From NCBI RefSeq assembly GCF_000559085.1, contig NZ_JALN02000001.1:4216001-4280000 (forward strand): a stretch of DNA of 64,000 nt. The letters run 5' to 3'. Each line of letters begins with the position of its first letter. Position 1 is the first letter of the stretch. The notes below the pieces were generated by a model that had not been told where the DNA came from, did no database searches, and saw nothing but the letters and a program-made list of their open reading frames with translations. The stretch is from Mycolicibacterium aromaticivorans JS19b1 = JCM 16368 (lineage in GTDB: Bacteria; Actinomycetota; Actinomycetes; Mycobacteriales; Mycobacteriaceae). Positions 52,795 to 60,769 of the stretch are shown one piece after another. The position numbers and the translations under genes were made by a program.

Positions 52795-53814
52795 TCAGTA
52801 GTCGATGGCTTCGATGAGCGGCGACGGCTCGTCCATCAACGCCCAGAAGCGATCCCGGATCGCCACCGTGATTGGGCCTGGTCGGCCGTCGCCGAATGCC
52901 TCGCCGTCCAGTGAGACGATCGGCGTCACGCCGCCCGCGGTGGTCACCGCCATCAGCTCGTCGGCATCGTAGAGTTCGCGGCTGGTCACGTCGCACAAGG
53001 TCGCTTCGATGCCGATGGCGTCGGCGATCTCGAAGACCGTCTTGCGGGTGATCCCGGGCAGCGCGTTGCGCGACGGGGAGAACAGCTTGCCGTCCTTGAC
53101 GATCACGACGTTGAAGCCCGGCCCCTCGGCCACACAGTTGTCGGCGTCCAACAGGATTGCGGTGCGCGCGCCGCGGTCCTTGGCCTCGAAGCTGGCCGCG
53201 GTCAGATCACCCCACTGGTAGTTCTTGATGGTCGGATCCACGGTGTTGCGGCCGGCTCGCCGGACGTGGCGCGGCACGATCGCGGTGGTGCCGAAGATCT
53301 GTTCCTCGGGCGGAAATGCCCAGAGGTAGGGGATCGCGTAGATGTAGACCTGATGGTTGAGTTTGGACAAGTCTTTCTCACCCTTGCGTTTTCCGTAGCC
53401 GCGGGTGACGGTCAGGTTGACGAACGACTCGCGCAGTCCCGACAGCGCGACGCAGCGCTTGGTGATGTCGGCCAGTTCCTCCTTGCTCATCCCCGGGTCG
53501 AGTCGCAGCTTGCGAGCGCCGTCGAGCAGCCGGTCCAGGTGATCGCCGAGCCGGAAGATGTTGCCATGCCAGACATGCGCGACGGTGTAGGTGAGATCGG
53601 AGTGGCCGAAGCCGGTGTCGAAAATGGAGATCCTGGCCTCCGAAGCCGGCACGTACTCTCCTTCGATCCAGGCGGCGCCGCCTGCGAATTCGGTGGAGTA
53701 GTCCAACTCGTAGTCACTGTATTGGATGACCGACCCGGGCGGGGTGTCCTCGCGGATGGCGCCGGGCTCGACGCTGACCAGATTGCTGGTGGCGAATTCG
53801 GTGTGAATTGTCAT
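52795..53814 (-). CDS. Class IV PLP aminotransferase, (R)-amine transaminase-like
   Basis: 339 residues. Fold-type IV PLP enzyme: catalytic Lys197 in TVDPTIKNYQWGDL, FDTGFGHSDLTYTVAHVWHG, TRGYGKRKG and the phosphate-cup segment VTTAGGVTPI. From memory it is nearly collinear with the (R)-selective amine:pyruvate transaminase of M. vanbaalenii, including HVRRAGRNTVDPT; the main alternative is a D-amino-acid or branched-chain aminotransferase. ATG 53814 (MTIHTEF) is used; an upstream start would add an Ala/Pro-rich tail. It is clustered with alanine racemase and an amino-acid permease, so amine degradation with pyruvate/D-alanine exchange is a reasonable model. Confidence 0.88.
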   Translation of the reverse strand: MTIHTEFATSNLVSVEPGAIREDTPPGSVIQYSDYELDYSTEFAGGAAWIEGEYVPASEARISIFDTGFGHSDLTYTVAHVWHGNIFRLGDHLDRLLDGARKLRLDPGMSKEELADITKRCVALSGLRESFVNLTVTRGYGKRKGEKDLSKLNHQVYIYAIPYLWAFPPEEQIFGTTAIVPRHVRRAGRNTVDPTIKNYQWGDLTAASFEAKDRGARTAILLDADNCVAEGPGFNVVIVKDGKLFSPSRNALPGITRKTVFEIADAIGIEATLCDVTSRELYDADELMAVTTAGGVTPIVSLDGEAFGDGRPGPITVAIRDRFWALMDEPSPLIEAIDY

Positions 53815-53836
53815 GTGCGTGATTCCTTTTCGGGGT

Positions 53837-55357
53837 TTAGTCGTTGACCAGGTGGGTGCGGGCGAAGTCTGATCCGGCCTCGCCGCGGCTGAGCCGACCA
53901 CGCAGTCCGGTGCCCCACCACAGGGCGCCGACCGCGACGATGCCGAGGAACACCCAGCCATTACCGGCGAACTGTGGCAGGAATATCAGCGCCATCGCGA
54001 CGGCGAGGAACACGACCAGCGCGGTGACGTAGACCGGTACGCGGAAGCGGCCCAGATCGAAGGTGCCCGGTTCGCCCTGCGGGATGGTGCCTTTGCGCAC
54101 GCCGACCAGCAGGCCGATCGTCTGCAGGATGTAGACCGAGAAGAACAACAGTGAGGCGATACCGAGGATGTAGTTGAACGCCTTCTCGTTGACCAAAGCG
54201 GATAGCAGCAACACGGTGGACAGGCACCCGAGACCGATGACCGCATACGTGGGGGTCTTGCTCTTGGCCGAGACATGACGCCACAGGTGGGAGGCCGGCA
54301 GCATGTTGTCCCGCGCCATCGAGTAGGTCAGCCGGGTGGCCACCAGGATGTTGGACAGCAAGCAAGCCAGGATGTTGGTGAGCGCAACGGCGACAACGAT
54401 TTTGGTGACGACCGGCCCGGCTTGCTGGTTGATGATCTCCTCGATCGGCGCGGCCGAATTGGCCTGCACGGCCGCTTCGTCCCGGATCGCCAGCACGTAG
54501 ACGACGTACATCAGCAGTTCGATCACGATCGAGGTGACCAGTGCGTAGAACATGGTGCGCGGGACCACGTGGCGGGCGTTCTTGGTCTCTTCGGCGACGT
54601 CGGCGCCGGACTCCACGCCGATCAGGCCGAAGAACGGGCCGAGTGCGGCGGCCAGCCAGGCCACCGCGTAGGAGTCCTTGTCGCCGGATTCACCGCCGGT
54701 GAACAGTGCCGAGATGGGTTGGTGGTGGTCGGGGGCAGAGAACGCGATGATCGCCACCAACAGTGTCGCGCCGACGGTGACGATCAGCTCCAGGCTCACG
54801 CCGATGTTGTTGACCATGGTGGCGAAGCGCACGCCGTAGATGTTGATGAGCACGCAGAGGAACACCACGCCGATGGCGACGAGGATCTGCTCGCTCTGCG
54901 TCATGTTCCAGCCGAACAGGCCGCCGAGGTAGCCCGACAAGATGAATCCGACGCCGGTCATGCCACTGATCCAGCCGAGCAGGGCGACGAACCCGGTGAA
55001 CCAGCCGAGGCTGGGGCCGTTGATCCGGCTGGTCCACTGGTAGGCGTAACCCGCCAGCGGAATCTTGGCTGTCAGGTCGGCCGCAATGAAGGCCCACAGC
55101 GAGAAGACGACTCCGGCCAGCAGCAGCGTCCACACGAACGGGCCGCCGGCGGTGAAATAGCCGGCGCCGAATCCGGTGAAGACCGCGGTCGTCGCACTGA
55201 TGGTGGCGAATCCGATGGCGAACGAGGCAAGGGAGCCCACCGACCGGTCAAGTCGCTGCTGGTAGCCGAACTCGGCGAGCCGGGCGTCCTCGCTTTCGCC
55301 CGGACGGGCTGGGGGCGGTAACGGTGAATGAGTGGAGGGGGTCAGCGCATCGGTCAT
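53837..55357 (-). CDS. APC-family amino acid/amine permease
   Basis: 506 residues with about 12 hydrophobic helices; ISATTAVFTGFGAGYFTAGGP and IPLAGYAYQWTSRINGP are typical of the AAT/APC branch (GABA, choline and amine permeases), and GVESGADVAEETKNA is the conserved loop. ATG 55357 has GGAG at 5 nt spacing. It probably imports the amine or amino acid used by the transaminase 22 nt downstream. Confidence 0.9.
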   Translation of the reverse strand: MTDALTPSTHSPLPPPARPGESEDARLAEFGYQQRLDRSVGSLASFAIGFATISATTAVFTGFGAGYFTAGGPFVWTLLLAGVVFSLWAFIAADLTAKIPLAGYAYQWTSRINGPSLGWFTGFVALLGWISGMTGVGFILSGYLGGLFGWNMTQSEQILVAIGVVFLCVLINIYGVRFATMVNNIGVSLELIVTVGATLLVAIIAFSAPDHHQPISALFTGGESGDKDSYAVAWLAAALGPFFGLIGVESGADVAEETKNARHVVPRTMFYALVTSIVIELLMYVVYVLAIRDEAAVQANSAAPIEEIINQQAGPVVTKIVVAVALTNILACLLSNILVATRLTYSMARDNMLPASHLWRHVSAKSKTPTYAVIGLGCLSTVLLLSALVNEKAFNYILGIASLLFFSVYILQTIGLLVGVRKGTIPQGEPGTFDLGRFRVPVYVTALVVFLAVAMALIFLPQFAGNGWVFLGIVAVGALWWGTGLRGRLSRGEAGSDFARTHLVND

Positions 55358-55446
55358 GGTCACTCCAGGTCAGGGCGGCTCATAGAACAACTGAAGCCAG
55401 GAAAACGCGCCGTGAACGGTTTCGGAAGTTCCACATTTCAATGGAC

Positions 55447-56352
55447 TTATAAACGTGGATTATCAGCGGGTTCCTCGCCGAAGTTCCAGTGCTCCTGAAC
55501 GTGCGAGACCAGCGCCGCTGCCTGCGGAGACAGTCGCGCAGGGTGCCACGCGAGTGCGGTGTAGCTGGGCGGGCGCCCGGTGATCGGCACGTAAACAATT
55601 CCGGGCCGGTCGTAGAAATGCGCCACCGAGGATGTCGTGAAGCTGATCCCGAGGCCCCGGGCGATCATCGTGGTCTCGGCTTCGTACGTCGCGGCGATGC
55701 CGGCGATGGACGGCGGCCGGTTGCCGCGCACGTCCATCGCCAGCCAGTAGTCGCGCCAGACGCCGGCGGTCATCGGGGCGCACACGATCGGTTCGTCGAG
55801 CAGGTCGGTGATGTCGACCTCGGGGCGGGTGGCCAGCCGGTGATCCCTGGGCAGGCACGCCACCCAGCTCTCGGCGTCCAGAAGAAGCATCCGGTGATCG
55901 GGCAGATCCACCGGCGGCCGGATCAGCGCGACCTCTGTGCTTCCGTCGCCGAGACCCGCGGTGGGGTCGGCGAAGTCGTACTCGCTGGGTTCGACGACCA
56001 CGCCCGGGTGCGCCGCCTCGAAGTGCCGAACGATGCGGAACAACAGATCTGCTCCGGTGCCGATCAGATAGCCGAGTCGCAAGACGCCCTGCTGTGTTCC
56101 CGACATCGTCACCAGGTTGGCGACCACGGCGTCGACACCGCTGAGCGCCTGCTGCACCTGGGGGAGCCACGCCGCGCCCAAATCCGTCAACGCGACCTCG
56201 CGGGTGTTGCGGGTGAACAACGCGACACCGAAGTGGAGCTCGAGTTGCTTGATCGCCGTCGACAACGCCGGCTGGGTGATGAACAGCTTGTCGGCGGCGC
56301 GCCGATAGTTCAGCTCGGTGCCAAGGACCGCGAAGTACCGCAACTGGCGCAA
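55447..56352 (-). CDS. LysR-family transcriptional regulator
   Basis: About 301 residues from TTG 56352. HTH LRQLRYFAVLGTELNYRRAADKLFITQPALSTAIKQLE at the extreme N-terminus, then the periplasmic-binding-like effector domain (FTRNTREVALTDLG onward). The start is uncertain. AGGAGG at 56381-56376 is followed 5 nt later by ACG, not by a normal start. An in-frame GTG at 56463 would add 37 atypical residues overlapping the operator at 56439. It is upstream of the permease on the same strand and is the likely activator of the amine operon. Confidence 0.82.
   Translation of the reverse strand: MRQLRYFAVLGTELNYRRAADKLFITQPALSTAIKQLELHFGVALFTRNTREVALTDLGAAWLPQVQQALSGVDAVVANLVTMSGTQQGVLRLGYLIGTGADLLFRIVRHFEAAHPGVVVEPSEYDFADPTAGLGDGSTEVALIRPPVDLPDHRMLLLDAESWVACLPRDHRLATRPEVDITDLLDEPIVCAPMTAGVWRDYWLAMDVRGNRPPSIAGIAATYEAETTMIARGLGISFTTSSVAHFYDRPGIVYVPITGRPPSYTALAWHPARLSPQAAALVSHVQEHWNFGEEPADNPRL
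55449..55463. promoter_or_regulatory. Candidate LysR box ATAA-N7-TTAT
   Basis: A T-N11-A-type inverted repeat in an AT-rich patch, starting within the LysR stop codon and about 90 bp upstream of the permease start. The position suits a LysR activator site. Confidence 0.4.
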
Positions 56353-56438
56353 CGTGACATCGACTTTCGTGGTGCCCTCCTGGCTCGAGACTGACTGCGA
56401 GCTTCCAGTGTGCGTCGGTCTCGGCGAGATCGGCCTAT

Positions 56439-56460
56439 TTAAATCACGCGCTTGACTTAC
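56439..56460. promoter_or_regulatory. Operator copy 1, TTAAATCA-N6-TGACTTAC
   Basis: 18 of 22 positions match the element at 57341-57362. It lies in the divergent region between lysR and the SDR gene; a further TTGACTG follows 24 nt after its TTGACTTA, as in the second copy (23 nt). Confidence 0.6.
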
Positions 56461-56528
56461 CACGCGGACTGCGAGTTGACTGCGAACGCGCACCGGATCG
56501 GCGTGCGGACGAGAGGGATTGGGCCGTC

Positions 56529-57344
56529 ATGGGCAACGAATTGGCAGGCAAGGTCGCGGTCGTGACCGGCGGTGCGGCGGGGCTCGGGGCCGCCATCGTC
56601 GAGCGATTTCTCGGTGAGGGCGCGATCGTCGTGTTCGGCGACATCGACGCCGAACAGGGGCAGGCGCTGGCCGCGCGGCACGGGGAGAAAGCGCTGTTTC
56701 TTCCGACCGACGTCGCCGTCACCGAGCAGCTCACCCGCCTCATCGATACTGCGGTCGAGAAGTTCGGTGGCCTCGACGTAATGGTGAACAACGCCGGCGT
56801 CTCCGGAAGGATGCACCGGAGTTTCCTGGACGACGGCCTCGAGGATTTCGAGCAGGTGATGGCCGTCAACGTCAAAGCCGTGATGGCGGGAACCCGGGAT
56901 GCCGCACGGCACATGACGGAACGCGGCGGCTCGATCGTCAACCTGACGTCCATCGGCGGAATCCAGGCCGGCGGCGGTGTGATGACCTATCGGGCGTCCA
57001 AGGCCGCGGTCATCCACTTCACCAAGTGCGCCGCGATCGAACTCGCCAACCATGAGATCCGGGTGAACTGCCTTGCGCCCGGCCACATTCGGACGGCCAT
57101 CGTGTCGAAGTCCGCGCACGGCATGGATCCCGAGCAGGTGGCGAAGTTCGAAGCGGGCATTCGCGCGACCATGCGCGCCGACCGGCCGCTGGAGCGGGAG
57201 GGAACCGCTGAGGACGTGGCCGAAGCGATCCTGTACTTCGCAGGCGACCGGTCGCCGTACGTCACCGGCACCGTTCTGCCGGTCGACGGCGGAACCGCGG
57301 CGGGCAAGCCGGTGCCGAAGAAGAAAAGGCCGGCGGATTCTTAA
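56529..57344 (+). CDS. Short-chain dehydrogenase/reductase
   Basis: 271 residues. TGGAAGLG nucleotide motif (14-21), GDIDAEQG acidic strand end (NAD preference), NNAGVSG, LTSIGGI with the catalytic Ser, YRASK as Tyr-Lys pair, and VTGTVLPVDGG at the C-terminus plus a Lys-rich tail (KPVPKKKRPADS). It oxidises a secondary alcohol of the imported substrate. It is flanked by two copies of the same operator, so it and the downstream tetR operon are probably controlled together. Confidence 0.9.
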   Translation: MGNELAGKVAVVTGGAAGLGAAIVERFLGEGAIVVFGDIDAEQGQALAARHGEKALFLPTDVAVTEQLTRLIDTAVEKFGGLDVMVNNAGVSGRMHRSFLDDGLEDFEQVMAVNVKAVMAGTRDAARHMTERGGSIVNLTSIGGIQAGGGVMTYRASKAAVIHFTKCAAIELANHEIRVNCLAPGHIRTAIVSKSAHGMDPEQVAKFEAGIRATMRADRPLEREGTAEDVAEAILYFAGDRSPYVTGTVLPVDGGTAAGKPVPKKKRPADS

Positions 57345-57362
57345 ATCAATCGCTTGACTTAA
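57341..57362. promoter_or_regulatory. Operator copy 2, TTAAATCAA-TCGC-TTGACTTAA
   Basis: A nearly perfect 22-bp palindrome (8 of 9 arm positions) beginning at the SDR stop codon and 29 bp before the tetR start. Its right arm contains TTGACT, a possible -35. Likely autoregulatory site of the TetR protein encoded at 57391. Confidence 0.65.
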
Positions 57363-57390
57363 TCACGATCACGGCGTTGACTGGGCTGCG

Positions 57391-58056
57391 ATGACCACCG
57401 CCACCACCCCTTCCGGGAGCACCCGCACCGATCGGGCGAGCCTGACCCGCGAAGCGATCCTCACCGCCGCCGAGCGGCTGTTTGCCGAGCACGGCGTCTT
57501 CGCGGTGTCCAACCGTCAGGTCAGTGAAGCGGCCGGGCAGGGCAACAATGCGGCCGTCGGCTACCACTTCGGCACCAAGACCGACCTGGTCCGCGCGATC
57601 GAGCACAAGCACGCCATACCGGTGGAACGGCTTCGCGAGCAACGGGTTGCGGCGATGGCCGACAGCACGGAGCTCCGGGACTGGGTGGAATGCCTGGTGC
57701 TACCGCTGACCGATCACCTGACGGAGCTGGGCAACCCCACCTGGTATGCCCGATTCGCCGCACAGGTGATGGCTGACCCGGCCTACCAGCAGACCGTCAG
57801 TCGCGACGCGCTCACGTTGCCCGCTCTGATCACGGTGCTCGAGGGCATCAATCGCTGCCTGCCGGACCTGCCGGCTCATGTCCGCGTCGAGCGCAAGATC
57901 ATGGGCCGCAATCTGCTGATCCATACCTGTGCGGAATATGAACGTGCCCTCGCCGAGGGTTCAGCTCTGCCTCTGACCAATTGGCGCACAGCCGCTTCCG
58001 GACTGGTCGACGCGATCGTCGGACTGTGGCTGGCCCCCGTGACACGACAAGGTTAG
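57391..58056 (+). CDS. TetR-family transcriptional regulator
   Basis: 221 residues. HTH at about 18-65 (REAILTAAERLFAEHGVFAVSNRQVSEAAG, then NAAVGYHFGTKTDLVRAI), followed by a helical effector domain. The NNAAVGYHFG form is typical of TetR proteins controlling fatty-acid or xenobiotic genes. It precedes ferredoxin, P450 and amidohydrolase genes by only 7 nt and probably represses its own operon through the palindromes at 57341 and 56439. Confidence 0.9.
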   Translation: MTTATTPSGSTRTDRASLTREAILTAAERLFAEHGVFAVSNRQVSEAAGQGNNAAVGYHFGTKTDLVRAIEHKHAIPVERLREQRVAAMADSTELRDWVECLVLPLTDHLTELGNPTWYARFAAQVMADPAYQQTVSRDALTLPALITVLEGINRCLPDLPAHVRVERKIMGRNLLIHTCAEYERALAEGSALPLTNWRTAASGLVDAIVGLWLAPVTRQG

Positions 58057-58063
58057 TACCACG

Positions 58064-58258
58064 ATGAAGGTCACCGTCGACCAGGACAAGTGTGTTTCCT
58101 CCGGCCAATGCGTGCTCAACGCGACCGAGGTCTTCGATCAGCGCGACTCCGACGGTGTCGTGGTGCTGCTCGAAACCAATCCGCCTGCCGACCAGGAAGA
58201 CAACGCACGCCGGGCGGCCGCGGCCTGTCCCGCACAAGCCATCTACGTCGAGGAGTGA
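58064..58258 (+). CDS. [3Fe-4S] ferredoxin
   Basis: 64 residues. C10-x5-C16 and C55-P are the three cluster ligands of a [3Fe-4S] ferredoxin (the fourth Cys of 4Fe types is absent). Such ferredoxins feed electrons to bacterial P450s; the P450 gene starts 3 nt after its stop, so it is the dedicated partner. No ferredoxin reductase is present in the window. Confidence 0.92.
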   Translation: MKVTVDQDKCVSSGQCVLNATEVFDQRDSDGVVVLLETNPPADQEDNARRAAAACPAQAIYVEE

Positions 58259-58261
58259 GGC

Positions 58262-59500
58262 ATGTCGGACACATTGACGTCTGACCCGACCGAGGCGGCA
58301 ACCGCCCCGGAGTATCCGATGGCACGTGAGGCGCGCTGCCCGTTCGCTCCGCCGCCTGGGCTGCTCACGATGAACGAGGCCAAGCCGCTGTCGCGGGTGC
58401 GGATCTGGGACGGGAGCACCCCGTGGCTGGTGACCGGCTACGAAGCCGCCCGAACGCTGTTCGCCGATTCTCGGATCAGCGTCGACGACCGCAACCCGGG
58501 CTTCCCGCATTGGAACGAACACATGAGTGCCACGGTCGACAAGAGGCCGCGCTCGGTGTTCACATCCGACGCCGAGGAGCACACCCGGTTCCGGCGAATG
58601 CTGTCCAAGCCGTTCACCTTCCGCCGGGTGGAGACGTTGCGCGAAGTCATCCAGCAGGTCACCGATGAATGTATCGACGACATCCTGGCCGGACCGCAGC
58701 CCGCCGATTTGGTCGCCAAGCTCGCCCTGCCGGTGCCGACCCGAGTCATCAGCGACATGCTCGGCGTGCCCTATGAGGACCACGAGTTCTTCCAGGAGCA
58801 CGCCAACGCCGGCCTGGCCCGCTACGCCGCGGCCGACGCCATGCAGAAGGGCGCAATGAGTCTGCACCAGTACCTCATCAACCTGGTGCGCAAGAAGCAG
58901 GAAGAGCCCGCCGAGGACGCCATCTCCGACCTCGCCGAACGGGTCACAGCCGGCGAGATCGACGTCAAGGAAGCCGCGCAGCTGGGCACAGGATTGCTCA
59001 TCGCCGGGCACGAGACCACGGCCAACATGATCGGGCTCGGCCTCCTCGCGCTGCTGGAGAACCCCGAACAGGCAGCGTTGCTTCGTGATTCGGACGATCC
59101 GAAGTTCATCGCGAATGCCGTCGAGGAATTGATGAGGTATCTGTCGATCATCCAGACCGGCCAGCGCCGGGTGGCCCTCGAGGACATCGAGATCGGGGGA
59201 GAGACGATCAAGGCCGGCGAGGGCGTGATCCTCGATCTGGCCCCGGCCAACTGGGATCCGGCCATGTACCCCGACCCGGGCACGCTGGACCTGACTCGTG
59301 ATGCCAGTCAGCAGTTGGGATTCGGCTACGGCAGGCACCAATGTGTCGGCCAGCAGCTGGCCCGTGCCGAGATGCAGATCGTGTTCCCCACCGTTCTGCG
59401 CCGCATGCCAGACATGAAACTTGCGATCCCGTTCGACGAGGTGCCGTTCGCGGAAGACCACCTCGCCTACGGCGTCTACGAAGTCCCCGTTACCTGGTAG
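58262..59500 (+). CDS. Cytochrome P450
   Basis: 412 residues. I-helix AGHETTA, ExxR in ELMR, HxxxR in HTRFR, heme loop FGYGRHQCVGQQLAR with Cys361. The N-terminal YPMAREARCPFAPP segment resembles the CYP105/107-like group that works with small 3Fe-4S ferredoxins. Second catalytic gene of the tetR-ferredoxin operon; it may hydroxylate the substrate later hydrolysed by the amidohydrolase or M24 enzyme. Confidence 0.93.
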   Translation: MSDTLTSDPTEAATAPEYPMAREARCPFAPPPGLLTMNEAKPLSRVRIWDGSTPWLVTGYEAARTLFADSRISVDDRNPGFPHWNEHMSATVDKRPRSVFTSDAEEHTRFRRMLSKPFTFRRVETLREVIQQVTDECIDDILAGPQPADLVAKLALPVPTRVISDMLGVPYEDHEFFQEHANAGLARYAAADAMQKGAMSLHQYLINLVRKKQEEPAEDAISDLAERVTAGEIDVKEAAQLGTGLLIAGHETTANMIGLGLLALLENPEQAALLRDSDDPKFIANAVEELMRYLSIIQTGQRRVALEDIEIGGETIKAGEGVILDLAPANWDPAMYPDPGTLDLTRDASQQLGFGYGRHQCVGQQLARAEMQIVFPTVLRRMPDMKLAIPFDEVPFAEDHLAYGVYEVPVTW

Positions 59501-59540
59501 CCACCGAATACACGTTCCACAGCCCCGAATGGAGACCAGA

Positions 59541-60710
59541 ATGACCAGCGCAAAAGCCACGCTGTATCCGCCGGAAGGTTTCGGTGCGCCGAAGAACCGC
59601 CACGGCAATTCCACCGGTGGGGTCGTGGGACTTCCGGCCGGTACCGAGATCTTCTCGGCTGACAACCACATCTCGGTTGCCGACGACATCTTCTACGATC
59701 GATTCCCCGAGGAACTCAAGGGTGCCGCCCCCCGGATCTGGTACGAGGACGGCGCGTACATGGTCGGCATGAAGGGCAAGGCCTGGACCGGGGGCGACTT
59801 CGGCCGGGTGCTGATGCAGTACGACGACCTCGCAGGCGCGGCGTCGAATAACATTGAGGCGCGTATCCGCGAGCTCAAAGAGGACGGCATCGACACCGAA
59901 CTCGCCTTTCCGAACGCTGTACTCGCCCTATTTCATTACCCGGACAAGTCGTTGCGGGAGCGGGTGTTCCGGATCTACAACGAGCACATCGCAGATCTGC
60001 AGGAGTGCTCCAACGGCCACTTCTACGGCGTCGGGCTGATCAACTGGTGGGACCCGAAAGGCACGCGCAGCACCCTGGAGGAGCTGAAAGCGCTGGGGCT
60101 CAAGACGTTCCTGCTTCCGCTGAACCCCGGCAAGGATGACGACGGCAACATCTACGACTACGGCAGTACCGACATGGACGCCGTGTGGGACGAGATCGAA
60201 GCATCGGGCGTACCCGTCAGCCACCACATCGGCGAGACGCCGCCGAAGACTCCGTGCCAGAACAACAGCGTGGTGGTTGGCATGATGGTCAACGTCGACT
60301 CGTTTCGCGAGCAGTTCGCCAAGTACGTGTTCTCCGGAATCCTCGACCGGCATCCCAGCCTGAAGGTCGGCTGGTTCGAGGGGGGCATCGCCTGGGTGCC
60401 CACCGCGTTGCAGGACGCCGAGCACATGCTGGCTTCCTACCGACACATGTTCAATCACGAGCTGGAGCACCCGGTGCGCGACTACTGGTCCAAACACATG
60501 AGCGCGTCGTTCATGGTCGACCCGCTGGGGCTGCAATTGATCGATCAGATCGGCGTCGACAACGTGATGTGGTCGTCGGACTATCCGCACAACGAGAGCA
60601 CGTTCGGCTACTCGGAGAAGTCGCTGGCATCGGTGGTGGAGACGGTGGGCCCCGAGGCCGCAGTGAAGCTAGTCAGCACCAACGTGCAGAAGTTCCTGGG
60701 GATCGCATGA
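59541..60710 (+). CDS. Amidohydrolase-2 family metal-dependent hydrolase/decarboxylase
   Basis: 389 residues. SADNHIS near the N-terminus (D-x-H metal motif), VSHHIGE in the middle and WSSDYPHNES with the catalytic Asp near the C-terminus form the amidohydrolase-2 (ACMSD-like) site. Members are hydrolases or non-oxidative decarboxylases of aromatic acids. ATG 59541 follows GGAG at 7 nt. It lies between P450 and M24 genes in the same direction; the stop overlaps a repeated 30-bp element. Confidence 0.87.
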   Translation: MTSAKATLYPPEGFGAPKNRHGNSTGGVVGLPAGTEIFSADNHISVADDIFYDRFPEELKGAAPRIWYEDGAYMVGMKGKAWTGGDFGRVLMQYDDLAGAASNNIEARIRELKEDGIDTELAFPNAVLALFHYPDKSLRERVFRIYNEHIADLQECSNGHFYGVGLINWWDPKGTRSTLEELKALGLKTFLLPLNPGKDDDGNIYDYGSTDMDAVWDEIEASGVPVSHHIGETPPKTPCQNNSVVVGMMVNVDSFREQFAKYVFSGILDRHPSLKVGWFEGGIAWVPTALQDAEHMLASYRHMFNHELEHPVRDYWSKHMSASFMVDPLGLQLIDQIGVDNVMWSSDYPHNESTFGYSEKSLASVVETVGPEAAVKLVSTNVQKFLGIA

Positions 60711-60766
60711 GCGAGCTTGCGAGCGAATCATGGATGATGAGCGAGCTTGCGAGCGAATCATGGATC
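60707..60766 (+). repeat. 30-bp tandem duplication with embedded start codons
   Basis: Two copies (60707-60736, 60737-60766), 29 of 30 identical, each beginning ATGAGCGAGCTTGCGAGC. The first ATG overlaps the amidohydrolase stop (ATGA). A diverged single copy sits at the start of the gene at 40080. Confidence 0.85.
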
Positions 60767-60769
60767 TGA
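60707..60769 (+). CDS. 20-codon mini-ORF made of the tandem repeat
   Basis: The 30-bp units are a multiple of three and read as two copies of a ten-residue peptide (MSELASESWM, then MSELASESWI), followed by TGA that overlaps the ATG of the M24 gene. ATGA coupling at the front and TGATG at the back would let ribosomes pass through. It may be only a by-product of the repeat; there is no independent evidence of a product. Confidence 0.3.
   Translation: MSELASESWMMSELASESWI

Noticed and set aside
56352..56493. Longer LysR N-terminus from GTG 56463 or 56493
   Set aside because: It would add 37-47 unstructured residues before the HTH and overlap the operator at 56439; kept as an alternative only.
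57899..59689. 596-codon - strand frame opposite ferredoxin and P450 genes
   Set aside because: The + strand has definite ferredoxin Cys spacing and P450 motifs; the - frame has none.
60707..60766. Tandem repeat as a CRISPR array
   Set aside because: Only two adjacent units with no spacers and no cas genes.
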